This document shows, one piece after another, positions 1 through 9,278 of a stretch of DNA of 64,000 nucleotides. Position numbers and translations under genes: made by a program. The stretch covers positions 80,168 to 144,167 of the forward strand of contig CAUJEM010000091.1 of NCBI GenBank assembly GCA_963169915.1, given 5' to 3'. The notes beneath the pieces were generated by a model. The model saw only the letters and a program-made list of their open reading frames with translations. It did not search any database and was not told the DNA's origin. The DNA comes from Myxococcota bacterium (GTDB lineage Bacteria; Myxococcota_A; Polyangia; Polyangiales; Polyangiaceae). Numbering within the stretch: the first letter of the stretch is position 1; every line of letters starts with the position of its first letter.

Positions 1-874
1 GCGGACCGGCGGCGGCCGCGCGGGGGATGGGCGCTGGCGCGGGCGGAGCGGGGGCCGGCTCCGCGCTGACCTTGACGGGCGGCGCGAGGCTCGGCTCGCT
101 GGGGGTGGGGACGTTCCCTGTGGCCGGTGGGTTCTGGCGAGGCCGCTCGACGGGCGGGCTGGTGGTGGCGCCGAGGCTCAGGGCGGGCAGCAGCTTCGGC
201 ACGACGAGCCGCTGCCACGCCATGGCCGGGTCCAGATCCGTGGTGGCCTCCGACAAGTCTGCCGCGTCGGCGAGCTCGTCGAAGCTCACCGGGAGCTGCT
301 GCTCGGCGCTACGCCAGGCGAGCGCGAAGACCTTGCGGAGCTGCCCCGCCTCGAGGCGCAGCGCGAGCTGGACGGGCGAGAGGCTGGCGAGCAACGCCTG
401 GCGCTCGAGGAGCCCCTCGGCGAGGGCGAGCCGGAGGATGGCCGAGAGCCGCGCGCTGGCGCGCTCCGTCGCCGCGGCGCTCTGGCGGTAGCGCCCCAGC
501 CAGTCTCCCCCGGTGAGGAGGCCCCAGAGCAGCTCCGGGGCCACCAGCTCTGCGATGAGGCGGGGGCCGAGGAGCGTGACGATGTGGTCGGCCGTCGCGA
601 CGCGCTCTTCGAAGGCCAAGCTGAGATCTTCGCGGGCCGCCGCGGCAGACCGGCGGCTGGCGATGCGCTCTGGGATCCCGGCGGCCTCGACCAGGAGCTT
701 GGTCCGGATCTCGGGGTGGTCTCCCAGGAGATCGATGAGCGTGCTTGGCGGAAACGCTCCCAGGATGGCCTCGGCGCTGCACCAGCCCGCCTGGAGGGAG
801 GCCTCGAGCAGGGCGCCGAGGAACCGAGTCCGCGCCAGGCCGGCGTGCACGCCATCGGTGGTCGGAGAAGGCAT
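1..874 (-). CDS. hypothetical protein, C-terminus cut by the window edge
   Basis: The reading frame is open from an ATG at 874 to the left edge (at least 291 codons, no stop seen), so the C-terminus lies outside the window. The N-terminal 210 or so residues are predicted mostly helical, rich in Leu, Ala, Arg and Glu, with no signal peptide or membrane segment. From about residue 235 it becomes a Pro/Ala-rich low-complexity tail. I recognise no family. Codon use in this frame (G or C in third position) is typical of the genes around it, whereas the other two minus frames read as Arg/Ser/Pro-rich shadows. It is divergent from ychF, with 71 bp between the starts; a TATATC hexamer at 886-891 on the minus strand, 11 nt before the ATG, is a possible -10. 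Function unknown. Confidence 0.7.
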   Translation of the reverse strand, partial: MPSPTTDGVHAGLARTRFLGALLEASLQAGWCSAEAILGAFPPSTLIDLLGDHPEIRTKLLVEAAGIPERIASRRSAAAAREDLSLAFEERVATADHIVTLLGPRLIAELVAPELLWGLLTGGDWLGRYRQSAAATERASARLSAILRLALAEGLLERQALLASLSPVQLALRLEAGQLRKVFALAWRSAEQQLPVSFDELADAADLSEATTDLDPAMAWQRLVVPKLLPALSLGATTSPPVERPRQNPPATGNVPTPSEPSLAPPVKVSAEPAPAPPAPAPIPRAAAAGP

Positions 875-907
875 GGGGGGGCGAAGATATAGCTCGACGC
901 GCGGCGT

Positions 908-936
908 TTGACAGCCCCAAGCTCAGGCCCTAGAGC
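908..936 (+). promoter_or_regulatory. sigma-70-like promoter of ychF, probably leaderless
   Basis: TTGACA (908-913) and TAGAGC (931-936) are separated by 17 nt. The hexamer ends 9 nt before the ychF ATG, so transcription should start one to three bases before the start codon. No Shine-Dalgarno sequence is present. The same spacing and both hexamers recur before the polyprenyl synthase gene at 22363. Confidence 0.6.
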
Positions 937-945
937 CCGCTCCCC

Positions 946-2060
<1,115 letters not shown>

Positions 2061-2064
<4 letters not shown>

Positions 2065-2486
2065 ATGGCGACGGGGCCGCCCAAGGCCCCGAACCAGCGC
2101 GCCACCCAGAGGGCGAGCATGGCCGCGGTGGTGAGCAGCAGCAGGCCGACGAGGGCTCGATCGAGCCTCCGCTCGACGTCGGTGACGCGCGAGACGCCGA
2201 GCACGTAGCGCACGAGCGGCAAGCCGAGCAGGACGGCGAAGAGCGGTGAGGCGACGAAGGCGAGGGGGTGCAGGTGCCAGGCCTCATGAAAGTCCCCACG
2301 GAGCGCGGCCAGCGTGGCACGGGTCAGCCCACAGCCAGGGCACGGGAAATGAAACGCGGCGGCCGTGGGACAGCGCCACCAGCCGCTGGCGAGGACGTAG
2401 CCCAAGGCGCCGAGGCCGAGCGCCGCGCCGAGCGCTCGCTTGAGCACCCCTTCTCGGTACCAGCCGGTGATGCCAGGTGAGCCCAT
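2061..2486 (-). CDS. DUF2752 family membrane protein
   Basis: 141 residues with the hallmark CPGCGLTR motif at about 48-55, which defines DUF2752 proteins: small membrane proteins of unknown role common in many bacterial phyla. Hydrophobic segments are visible at about 17-34, 74-92 and 111-130, so it is a short polytopic protein with a positively charged N-terminus. The ATG is preceded by TAGCGT ending 9 nt upstream and no ribosome binding site, so it is probably read from a leaderless transcript. It lies downstream of the DUF4234 gene but an intrinsic terminator separates them, so they are separate units. The function of the family is not known; the Cys pair could bind metal or form a disulphide, which is inference. 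Confidence 0.85.
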
Positions 2487-2495
2487 GAGGGCGGA

Positions 2496-2501
2496 ACGCT
2501 A
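2496..2501 (-). promoter_or_regulatory. -10-like TAGCGT 9 nt before the DUF2752 start codon
   Basis: On the minus strand TAGCGT ends 9 nt before the ATG at 2486, directly after the terminator of the preceding gene. There is no Shine-Dalgarno sequence. It matches the leaderless pattern seen at ychF, fni, mvk and others. Confidence 0.45.
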
Positions 2502-2511
2502 ACCCAAGGCA

Positions 2512-2556
2512 CAAAAAAGGACAGAGCCGCACCCCTGAGGGGTCGACCCTGTCCTT
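2512..2556 (-). terminator. intrinsic terminator of the zinc-ribbon/DUF4234 gene
   Basis: Read on the minus strand, AAGGACAG pairs with CTGTCCTT and the stem is followed by a run of six T. An additional inner palindrome lies between the arms. It sits 32 bp after the stop codon at 2588 and is the clearest Rho-independent terminator in the window. Confidence 0.8.
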
Positions 2557-2587
2557 GCCGGGCGGCTCCGCGCCGCGGCGCCGAGGC

Positions 2588-3598
2588 TCAGCCGCCGCGC
2601 TGGCGGACCGCTGCCCACACCTGGTTCATCTCCGACGGCCAGAACCACCAGCCGAGCAGGATGTACAGGATGCCGCTGGTCTTGGTGGGGTTGGGGAGGC
2701 CCGCCAGCACCTTGGCCTCGTAGACCTTGTCCGCCACCTTCATCATCTCCAGCCACCCAAGGATGGGGATGAAGAACATGATGGGGCTGATGTCCTGCTT
2801 CTGACGGAAGGCACAGAGCTCCTTCGACATGGAGAAGAGGGCGATGATGTAATAGAGCCCGCAGGTGATCCAGCTCAGCAGGAGCAGCACGATGGGGTTA
2901 CGGTCTTTGCCGATGGGCCCGTACTGGCCGGCGGGGGCGCCCATGGCCATGGCGCCCATGGGGGCGATGGCTTGACCCGCGCCTGGGGGCGGGCCGTAAG
3001 CGGGTGGCGGAGCGCCGAAGCCGCCGGGCGCGGCGGGGGGCGGACCGCCTGGAGCGCCGAAGCCGCCGGGCGCGGCGGGCGGCGGAGCGCCGAAGCCGCC
3101 GGGCGCCGCGGGGGGCGGGCCACCTGGAGCGCCGAAGCCGCCGGGGGGGGCACCTCCGGGAGGTGAACCCGCGGGAGGTGGAAAGCCTGCCGGCGTACCG
3201 GCGCCGGGGGCGCCGCCCAACGCAGCGCCGAAGCCTGCCATCATGGCGGCGTCGGCCGTCATGGTGGCACCCAGAGGGTTCATGGGCTCAGCCGGCGCCG
3301 CAGGAGGCGGTGCTGCCGGAGCGGCGGGGGCGGCGGGCGCGGGGGGGACGACGCCTCCCGCCGAGGGGGGCGCCACGCCGAGCATGGTGCCCTTGAGCGC
3401 GGGCCGCGCTGCAGGGGCAGGCGCAGGCGCTGGGCCTCCCGCTGGCGCCGCCTCGGGTGGCTTGGGAGCCGGGGGCGCGTTCATCATCAGCATCGTGCCC
3501 TTGAACTTCGGGGCGGCCGAGCCTTTCAGGTTGAACCCGCACTTCGTGCAGGTCGTTGCGGTATCAGGATTCTGCGTGCCGCAGTTCGGGCAAAACAC
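2588..3598 (-). CDS. zinc-ribbon protein with Gly/Pro-rich linker and DUF4234 membrane domain
   Basis: 336 residues in three parts. Residues 1-25 are a double-CxxC zinc ribbon (CPNC then CTKC). Residues 30-230 are a long low-complexity linker rich in Pro, Ala and Gly, including repeated GGFGAP units. From about 230 there is a DUF4234-type membrane domain with a KDRNPIVLLLLSW start, two or three hydrophobic segments and a WFWPSEMNQVW end. The start is a GTG preceded by a strong GGGAGGTGA ribosome binding site, unlike the leaderless genes nearby. The gene is divergent from nuoE and ends in an intrinsic terminator. DUF4234 proteins are uncharacterised membrane proteins; the zinc ribbon suggests a cytoplasmic docking module. 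Function unknown. Confidence 0.85.
   Translation of the reverse strand: MFCPNCGTQNPDTATTCTKCGFNLKGSAAPKFKGTMLMMNAPPAPKPPEAAPAGGPAPAPAPAARPALKGTMLGVAPPSAGGVVPPAPAAPAAPAAPPPAAPAEPMNPLGATMTADAAMMAGFGAALGGAPGAGTPAGFPPPAGSPPGGAPPGGFGAPGGPPPAAPGGFGAPPPAAPGGFGAPGGPPPAAPGGFGAPPPAYGPPPGAGQAIAPMGAMAMGAPAGQYGPIGKDRNPIVLLLLSWITCGLYYIIALFSMSKELCAFRQKQDISPIMFFIPILGWLEMMKVADKVYEAKVLAGLPNPTKTSGILYILLGWWFWPSEMNQVWAAVRQRGG
3009..3153 (-). repeat. four imperfect copies of a 28-30 bp coding repeat
   Basis: A unit beginning GGAGCGCCGAAGCCGCCGGG (plus-strand reading) recurs at 3009, 3051, 3084 and 3126. The spacings of 42, 33 and 42 bp are all multiples of three. It encodes the GGFGAP-type repeats in the linker of the zinc-ribbon protein, and such a tract is prone to expansion and contraction. 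Confidence 0.8.
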
Positions 3599-3914
3599 TA
3601 GTCACCTCCCGGTTGCGCACCGTGCGCTCGTAGCTCCGGCGCAGCCTACACGCGGGGGCTTGGGAGACTCAAGGGAAAGTCACGGAAATTCGCGTGGGGT
3701 CACGCTCGGAAGGTGGGGCTCCAGGGTGAGGTCCCGGGGCCTTGCCTCGGGCAGCGCCGATTGTCCTTCGCACGGCTTGACACCCCCTTCCGCGCCTCAC
3801 TACGGTTCGCTCGCCCGGGGCCCCCCCTGGCACCGGATCCGTCCACGCGCGGAGTGAGGAATGTCCCCTCACTAGCTCGGGACGAGCGCCGACAGGACCG
3901 ACGGACGACGAGCC
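3599..3914. other. intergenic region between divergent DUF4234 and nuoE genes
   Basis: 316 bp without a convincing gene. It holds the ribosome binding site of the minus-strand gene at its left end and a candidate nuo promoter in the middle. The rest, including the leader of about 100 nt before nuoE, shows no recognisable riboswitch or operator. Confidence 0.6.
3777..3806 (+). promoter_or_regulatory. candidate promoter of the nuo operon
   Basis: A perfect TTGACA (3777-3782), an 18-nt spacer and TACGGT (3801-3806). This would give a leader of about 100 nt before nuoE. The -35 is strong and the -10 only moderate. Confidence 0.45.
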
Positions 3915-4400
3915 ATGGCATTTGTCCTGAGTGAGGATCGAGAGCGAGAAGTCTCCGACATCCTCTCGAGATACCCGAACAAAATGGCAGCGTGCATCCC
4001 GCTGCTCCATCTTTGCCAAGACGCGAACGAGGGCTGGGTGTCGGAAGAGGTCATCCTCTTCGTCGCCGAGCGTCTGCAGATCTCCGCGGCGCAGGTCAAG
4101 GGTGTGGTCACCTTTTACACCCTGTTCAATCAGGAGAAGCCCGGCAAGCACCAGGTCTGGGTCTGCCACACCCTGCCTTGCGCGTTGCGCGGTGGGGAGC
4201 ACATCCTGCACCACTGCGAGAAGAAGCTCGGTATCCACGCGGGGGAGACCACGCCGGACGGCAGGGTGACGCTGCGCTCGGCGGAGTGCCTCGCTGCCTG
4301 CGGCCAGGCCCCCATGATGCAAGTGGACAAGGAGTACCACGAGAACCTCACCACCGAGCAGGTGGACCGCATCCTCGAGGGCCTGCTCAAGGACGGCTGA
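3915..4400 (+). CDS. nuoE: NADH-quinone oxidoreductase subunit E
   Basis: 161 residues, normal for NuoE. It is the thioredoxin-fold [2Fe-2S] subunit of the NADH-oxidising module of complex I. The cluster ligands are visible as CHTLPC (Cys-x4-Cys) near residue 80 and CLAAC (Cys-x3-Cys) near residue 127. The N-terminal helical part contains the family-typical pattern ending VKGVVTFYTLF. It is the first gene of the nuo run and lies 15 bp before nuoF, its direct partner. The ribosome binding site is weak. No nuoA-D precede it, so the operon begins with the NADH dehydrogenase module. Confidence 0.95.
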   Translation: MAFVLSEDREREVSDILSRYPNKMAACIPLLHLCQDANEGWVSEEVILFVAERLQISAAQVKGVVTFYTLFNQEKPGKHQVWVCHTLPCALRGGEHILHHCEKKLGIHAGETTPDGRVTLRSAECLAACGQAPMMQVDKEYHENLTTEQVDRILEGLLKDG

Positions 4401-4415
4401 GTCCGGGATCACGCG

Positions 4416-5762
4416 ATGCTCAAGCTCACCCACTACCTCACGAAGAACTACGCCGATCCGCTGGGCCACACGCTCGCGGTCTATGAGAAGGCCGGCGGCT
4501 ATCAGAGCGCGAAGAAGGCGCTCGGGATGGGGCGCGAGGCGGTCATCGAGGAGATGAAGAAGGCGCACATCCGCGGGCGCGGCGGCGCAGGCTTCGACGC
4601 TGGCACGAAGTGGAGCTTCATGCCGAAGGAGTCGAAGAAGCCGCACTACCTCGTCATCAACGCGGACGAGGGCGAGCCCGGGACGTTCAAGGACCGCACC
4701 ATCATGGAGCGCAACCCGCACGCGGTGGTGGAGGGCTGCATCATCGGCTGCGTGGGCATCGGCGCGCACGTGGCCTACATCTACGTCCGGGACGAGCTGC
4801 ACCTCTCCAAGGCGCGCCTGTGGCAAGCCATCGAGGAGGCGCGGGCCAAGGGCTACCTCGGCAAGAACGCCTGCGGCAAGGGCTACGAGGTCGAGGTGTA
4901 CGTCCACACCGGCGCCGGCGCGTACATCTGCGGGGAGGAGACGGCGCTGCTCAACTCCATCGAGGGCAAGCGCGGTGAGCCCCGCTTCAAGCCGCCGTTC
5001 CCGGCGCAGTTCGGGGTGTTCGGCTGCCCGACCACCGTCAACAACCTCGAGACCATCGCCATCGCTCCCACGGTGTTCGAGGTGGGGGGCGACGCCTTCA
5101 GCAGGGTGTCGTCGCTGCACGACTTCAAAGACGGCGGCGCTCGCCTCTTCGGGGTGAGCGGTCACGTCAAGCGCCCCGGTATCTTCGAGGCGGCGGTGGG
5201 GCTCACCCTGCGGGAGCTCATCTATGACCTCGCGGGCGGCGTCACGGACGACCGCGCCATCCTGGGCGTCATCCCCGGTGGCTCCTCCTCGCCGGTGCAC
5301 CTGGTGGACGAGCTCGTGAACGTCCCCGGAGACCCGCGCTTCGAGCCCTACAACGGCAAGAGCATCCTGGATTTGCCCCTGGGCGTGGACACCTACCGTG
5401 GCATCGGCAGCATGCTCGGGACGTGCTGCGCCATCGTGCTGTCGGACGCGGCGGACCCCGTCCTGGCGCTGCAGAACCTGATGCGGTTTTACCGGCACGA
5501 GACCTGCGGTCAGTGCACGCCGTGCCGGGAGGGCTGCGGCTGGGCGGAGCGGCTGCTCGACAAGATCGTCGCCGGCACCGCGACGCTGGAAGAGCTCAAT
5601 CGGGTGACGGAAGTCGCCTACAACATCACCGGCAACACCATCTGCGCCTTCGGTGACGGCGCGGCCACCCCCATGATGAACTTCACTCGCAAGTACCGGA
5701 AGCACTTCGAGGACTACATCCTGAACCAGGCGTCCCACCAGACGCGGACGCTCGTGGTATGA
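4416..5762 (+). CDS. nuoF: NADH-quinone oxidoreductase subunit F
   Basis: 448 residues, the family length. NuoF binds FMN and NADH and carries the [4Fe-4S] cluster N3 at the entry of complex I. The sequence shows GRGGAGFDAGTKW (FMN/NADH-binding glycine loop, near 52-64), NADEGEPGTFKDR near 80, and the cluster ligands in ETCGQCTPCREGCGW near 362-376 plus NTICAFGD near 407. The stop overlaps the nuoJ start as ATGA, indicating translational coupling. In canonical operons nuoG, nuoH and nuoI follow nuoF; here they are absent and nuoJ follows directly. Confidence 0.97.
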   Translation: MLKLTHYLTKNYADPLGHTLAVYEKAGGYQSAKKALGMGREAVIEEMKKAHIRGRGGAGFDAGTKWSFMPKESKKPHYLVINADEGEPGTFKDRTIMERNPHAVVEGCIIGCVGIGAHVAYIYVRDELHLSKARLWQAIEEARAKGYLGKNACGKGYEVEVYVHTGAGAYICGEETALLNSIEGKRGEPRFKPPFPAQFGVFGCPTTVNNLETIAIAPTVFEVGGDAFSRVSSLHDFKDGGARLFGVSGHVKRPGIFEAAVGLTLRELIYDLAGGVTDDRAILGVIPGGSSSPVHLVDELVNVPGDPRFEPYNGKSILDLPLGVDTYRGIGSMLGTCCAIVLSDAADPVLALQNLMRFYRHETCGQCTPCREGCGWAERLLDKIVAGTATLEELNRVTEVAYNITGNTICAFGDGAATPMMNFTRKYRKHFEDYILNQASHQTRTLVV

Positions 5763-6376
5763 CCGCTGGCAACCTCTTCTTCATGGTCTGCACCGTCGCC
5801 TGCGTGGTCGGGGCGCTCGCGACGGTCATCGCCTCCAACCCCATCCGGGGCGCCATGGGGCTCCTGCTGACCATCCTCGGGATCGCGGGGATGTTCCTCC
5901 AGCTCTCGGCGCAGTTTCTCGCCGCCATTCAGCTCATCGTCTACGCCGGCGCCGTGGTGGTGCTGTTCGTCTTCATCATGATGCTGCTGGGGGCGGAGGC
6001 CACGGGCAAGGAGCTCGGGGCGCCCAAGGCCCGCGTGGCGCGGCTGGTCGGCGCGGGGCTCATGGCGGTGCTCGGGAGCGTCGGGCTGGCGCTCACCGCG
6101 CTGCGGCCCACGCTCACGCGCTTCACGGCCGCCCGCCCGGAGCACGGGAGCATCGAGGCGGTCGGTGGGGACGTCTTCGGGCCGGCGCTCGTCCCCTTCG
6201 AGCTGACCACGGCGCTGCTGCTCGTCGCCGCCATCGGCGCCATCGCCGTCGTGCGCGCTCGCCCCACGGCGCGGCCGCCGCGCTCCCCGGAGCTTGGAGA
6301 GACCAAGCGCCTGTTCGTCGGTCCGCTCCACCCCCGCGACGCGGGGCGGCCCCTCTCGAAGGAGTCCAGGTCGTGA
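5759..6376 (+). CDS. nuoJ: NADH-quinone oxidoreductase subunit J
   Basis: 205 residues, slightly longer than typical, with about five hydrophobic segments: near 5-25, 30-50, 55-78, 97-117 and 143-165. NuoJ is a membrane-arm subunit of complex I. The typical ANPIRGAMGLLLTILGIAGM and VYAGAVVVLFVFIMMLLG segments are present; the second corresponds to the pi-bulge helix involved in coupling. The C-terminal 40 residues after the last helix are polar and variable. Start ATG overlaps the nuoF stop (ATGA), and its own stop overlaps the nuoK GTG start (GTGA). Confidence 0.94.
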   Translation: MTAGNLFFMVCTVACVVGALATVIASNPIRGAMGLLLTILGIAGMFLQLSAQFLAAIQLIVYAGAVVVLFVFIMMLLGAEATGKELGAPKARVARLVGAGLMAVLGSVGLALTALRPTLTRFTAARPEHGSIEAVGGDVFGPALVPFELTTALLLVAAIGAIAVVRARPTARPPRSPELGETKRLFVGPLHPRDAGRPLSKESRS

Positions 6377-6690
6377 ATATGCTTGGCAAAGTGCTCGAGC
6401 ACTACCAGCTCGTCGCCTCGGTCATCTTCGTGATCGGGGTGGTCGGCTTTCTCGCGCGGCGCAACGTGCTCGTCCAGCTCATGAGCATCGAGCTCATGCT
6501 CAACGCCGTGAACTTGGCGCTCGTGGCCTTCAACCGTGCTCACGGCGAGGACATGAACGGCCAGGTCTTCGCGTTCTTCATCATCGCCGTGGCGGCCGCC
6601 GAGGTCGCGGTCGGACTCGCCATCATCCTCAACTTCTTCCGGCTGCGCTCCACCGTGGACGCGGACGCGGCGGATAGCTTGAAGCACTGA
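6373..6690 (+). CDS. nuoK: NADH-quinone oxidoreductase subunit K
   Basis: 105 residues, family-normal, with three transmembrane helices. NuoK carries two buried glutamates used in proton translocation. They are visible in the segment around SIELMLNAVNLALVAF (Glu near residue 39) and in VAAAEVAVGLAIIL (Glu near residue 75). The start is GTG overlapping the nuoJ stop; the ATG two codons later is an alternative. A 20-bp gap separates it from nuoL. Confidence 0.95.
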   Translation: MNMLGKVLEHYQLVASVIFVIGVVGFLARRNVLVQLMSIELMLNAVNLALVAFNRAHGEDMNGQVFAFFIIAVAAAEVAVGLAIILNFFRLRSTVDADAADSLKH

Positions 6691-6710
6691 GTACCTGCGC
6701 AGAGCTCGTC

Positions 6711-9278
6711 ATGAACCCGATCTTCCCCGCTGGTGACTTCACGCTGCTGGCCATCATCATCGCGCTGCCGCTGGTCGGCGCGTTCGTGAACGGCGTCTTC
6801 GGTAAGCGCTTGGGTAAGGAGGCCGTCACCCTGATGGCGCTCTCCTCGGTAGGCGCCTCCTTCCTGGCCTCCGTCTACACCTTCTTCGCGCTGCGCGCCG
6901 CGCAAACCGCGGAGCAGGCGGCGCGCTTTCACTGGCACGGCTGGGAGTGGATGCGCCTGTCCTCGCGGACGGACGCCATGGGTGCAGGCTCGAACGTCCC
7001 CATCGAGCTGGCGTTCTCGGTGGACGCGCTCAGCGGCACGATGATCTTGGTCATCACCGGCGTGGGCCTGCTCATCCACCTGTACTCCACCCAGTACATG
7101 CGGCAAGACGAGGGCTACCACCGGTTTTTCGCGTACCTGAACCTGTTCGTCTTCTCCATGCTGGTGCTGGTGCTCGGCGACAGCCTGCCCGTGCTGTTCG
7201 TCGGCTGGGAGGGGGTCGGCGTCTGCAGCTACCTGCTCATCGGCTTCTGGTTCCACGAGGACGCCAACGCCGCGGCCGGCAAGAAGGCGTTCATCGCCAA
7301 CCGCATCGGGGACTTCGGCCTGCTCGTCGCCATGGGGCTGCTCGTCTACTACTGCGGGGCGCTCGACTGGAAGGGCATCGAGGCCGCCTCCAGCAGCTTG
7401 GCCCAGCCGGTCAAGTACTGGCCCATCGGGACGCACGTGCCCCTCGCGGCGGCGCTGCCGGAGAGCGCCGCCAACTGGCTCAACGCGCCGCGCTACGCGT
7501 CGGCGGCCACGCTCGTCTCGCTCGCGCTCTTTCTGGGTGCGGCCGGCAAGAGCGCGCAGCTCCCGCTGTACGTGTGGCTGCCGGACGCCATGGCCGGCCC
7601 CACGCCCGTCAGCGCGCTCATCCACGCCGCCACCATGGTCACGGCGGGCATCTACCTCTGCGCGCGGCTCGCGGGCGTCTTCGTGCTCAGCCCGGCGGCC
7701 ATGTTCACCGTCGCGCTCATCGGCGCGGCCACGGCGCTGTTCGCCGCTACCATCGCGCTCGTCCAGAACGACATCAAGAAGGTACTGGCCTACTCCACGG
7801 TCAGCCAGCTCGGGTACATGTTCCTGGGCGTCGGGGTGGGCGCGTTCAGCGCGGGCTTCTTCCACGTCCTCACCCACGCCTTCTTCAAGGCCTGCCTCTT
7901 CCTCGGCGCGGGCTCGGTCATCTACGCGATGCACGCGCGCATCCACGACACCGAGCGGTCGCAGGACATGCGACACATGGGCGGGATGCGCGCGTTCATG
8001 CCCATCACCTTCGCCACCTTCGTGGCGGCCTGGGGTGCCATCGTCGGCTTCCCCCTGCTGAGCGGGTTCTTCAGCAAGGACGAGATCCTCTTCAAGGCCT
8101 ACACGTCCAGCGTCGTGGCGCCCGGCGACGGCAAGCTGCACACCGCGCGCGGCGTCATCGACGCCTTCGTGTGGCCGAGCTGGGGCCCCACCGTGCTCTA
8201 CGGCATGGGCGTGGTCGCGGCGGCGCTCACCGCCTTCTACATGACCCGGCTCGTCATCGGCATCTTCTTCGGCAGCTTCAAGGGGTGGACCGTCGTGCCC
8301 CACTGGAAGGAGCCGGAGGGAGACCCTCACGCTCACGAGCACGCTCACCACGCGGTCGAGGAGGCCCTGGAGGGGCCGGCGCCGAAGGAGTCTCCGTGGC
8401 AGATGACGCTGCCGCTGGTGGTCCTGGGTCTGCTGAGCGTGTTCGCCGGCGCGCTCAACGCGCACGCGCTGTTCCACAGTCACGTCCTCGACACCTGGCT
8501 GGAGCCGGTGTTCGCGCACGCGCAGTCGGGCATCAAGCTCGTGGAGAACGAGGAGGCGCTCGCCATCCCGCTGCTCATCCCCAGCGTGGTCGTGTTCTTG
8601 CTGGGCGCAGGCGTCGCCTACTGGATGTACCTGATGGCCGGCGGGGAGCCCGCCCGGAAGCTCGCCAGCGCGGCGCCGAGGCTCTACCAGCTCCTCTACG
8701 ACAAATGGCGCGTGGACGAGCTGTACGAGGAGACCATCATCGGCGCGGTGGACTCCCTGGCGGACTTCGCGGCCGCCTTCGACCGCATCGTGGTCGACGG
8801 CGTCCTCGCGCGGCTCACGGCGCTGCTCGTGCGCGCCAGCGGCGGGCTGCTGCGGCTGCTGCAGACCGGGCGCGTGCACGTCTACGCGCTGTCCATGGTC
8901 GTCGGGCTCGGCGGCCTCGGCTGGTTCTTCGTCGCACCCCACGCCACGGCCTCGCTCGAGCGCAACGACGGCGCGGGCGCCTACGTGCTGACCGCCGCCC
9001 CCGGCCTGGGCTATCAGTACCGCTGGTACGCCGAGGGAGAGCAGCCCCAGGACTTCGGACAGCAGCACACCTATGAGCTGACGATCGACAAGGCGGGGGA
9101 CACCCGCAAGGTCAAGCTCGAGGTCAAGAACGCCTTCGGGCGGGTGGATGCCAAGGAGTACGTGGTCAACCGCGCCAAGCCCGACCTCTCCGGCTTGCCG
9201 CTCACCATCGACGTCGGCCAGGGCGCCGACGGCCAACTTCGCGGGGACGTTCGCCCGCAGCCAGGAGCCCCGCAGTGA
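6711..9278 (+). CDS. nuoL: NADH-quinone oxidoreductase subunit L with a C-terminal PKD-like extension
   Basis: 855 residues against the usual 610-700. NuoL is the distal antiporter-like subunit of the complex I membrane arm. The core shows GWEGVGVCSYLLIGFW near 165-180, the proton-antiporter segment KSAQLPLYVWLPDAMAGPTP near 280-300 and IHAATMVTAGIY. A His-rich loop (HAHEHAHHAVEE) lies near residue 543. The lateral helix region runs to a last transmembrane helix near 720-742. After it come about 110 residues with a predicted beta-rich pattern (YQYRWYAEGE, QQHTYELTIDKAG, VKLEVKNAFG) that resembles a PKD/Ig-like fold, then a Pro-rich end. That extra domain is not part of ordinary NuoL. The stop overlaps the nuoM GTG. 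Confidence 0.95.
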   Translation: MNPIFPAGDFTLLAIIIALPLVGAFVNGVFGKRLGKEAVTLMALSSVGASFLASVYTFFALRAAQTAEQAARFHWHGWEWMRLSSRTDAMGAGSNVPIELAFSVDALSGTMILVITGVGLLIHLYSTQYMRQDEGYHRFFAYLNLFVFSMLVLVLGDSLPVLFVGWEGVGVCSYLLIGFWFHEDANAAAGKKAFIANRIGDFGLLVAMGLLVYYCGALDWKGIEAASSSLAQPVKYWPIGTHVPLAAALPESAANWLNAPRYASAATLVSLALFLGAAGKSAQLPLYVWLPDAMAGPTPVSALIHAATMVTAGIYLCARLAGVFVLSPAAMFTVALIGAATALFAATIALVQNDIKKVLAYSTVSQLGYMFLGVGVGAFSAGFFHVLTHAFFKACLFLGAGSVIYAMHARIHDTERSQDMRHMGGMRAFMPITFATFVAAWGAIVGFPLLSGFFSKDEILFKAYTSSVVAPGDGKLHTARGVIDAFVWPSWGPTVLYGMGVVAAALTAFYMTRLVIGIFFGSFKGWTVVPHWKEPEGDPHAHEHAHHAVEEALEGPAPKESPWQMTLPLVVLGLLSVFAGALNAHALFHSHVLDTWLEPVFAHAQSGIKLVENEEALAIPLLIPSVVVFLLGAGVAYWMYLMAGGEPARKLASAAPRLYQLLYDKWRVDELYEETIIGAVDSLADFAAAFDRIVVDGVLARLTALLVRASGGLLRLLQTGRVHVYALSMVVGLGGLGWFFVAPHATASLERNDGAGAYVLTAAPGLGYQYRWYAEGEQPQDFGQQHTYELTIDKAGDTRKVKLEVKNAFGRVDAKEYVVNRAKPDLSGLPLTIDVGQGADGQLRGDVRPQPGAPQ

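Noticed and set aside
3009..3153. Regularly spaced repeats that could suggest a CRISPR array
   Set aside because: Spacings are multiples of three, the repeats lie in a coding frame and encode GGFGAP units; there are no unique spacers or cas genes.
3669..5738. 689-codon minus-strand open frame opposite nuoE and nuoF
   Set aside because: Antisense shadow of two certain genes; no family pattern.
6540..9236. 898-codon open frame on the minus strand opposite nuoK and nuoL
   Set aside because: It is a shadow of nuoL: composition is His/Glu/Arg/Val-biased with no motifs, and the plus-strand gene is certain.
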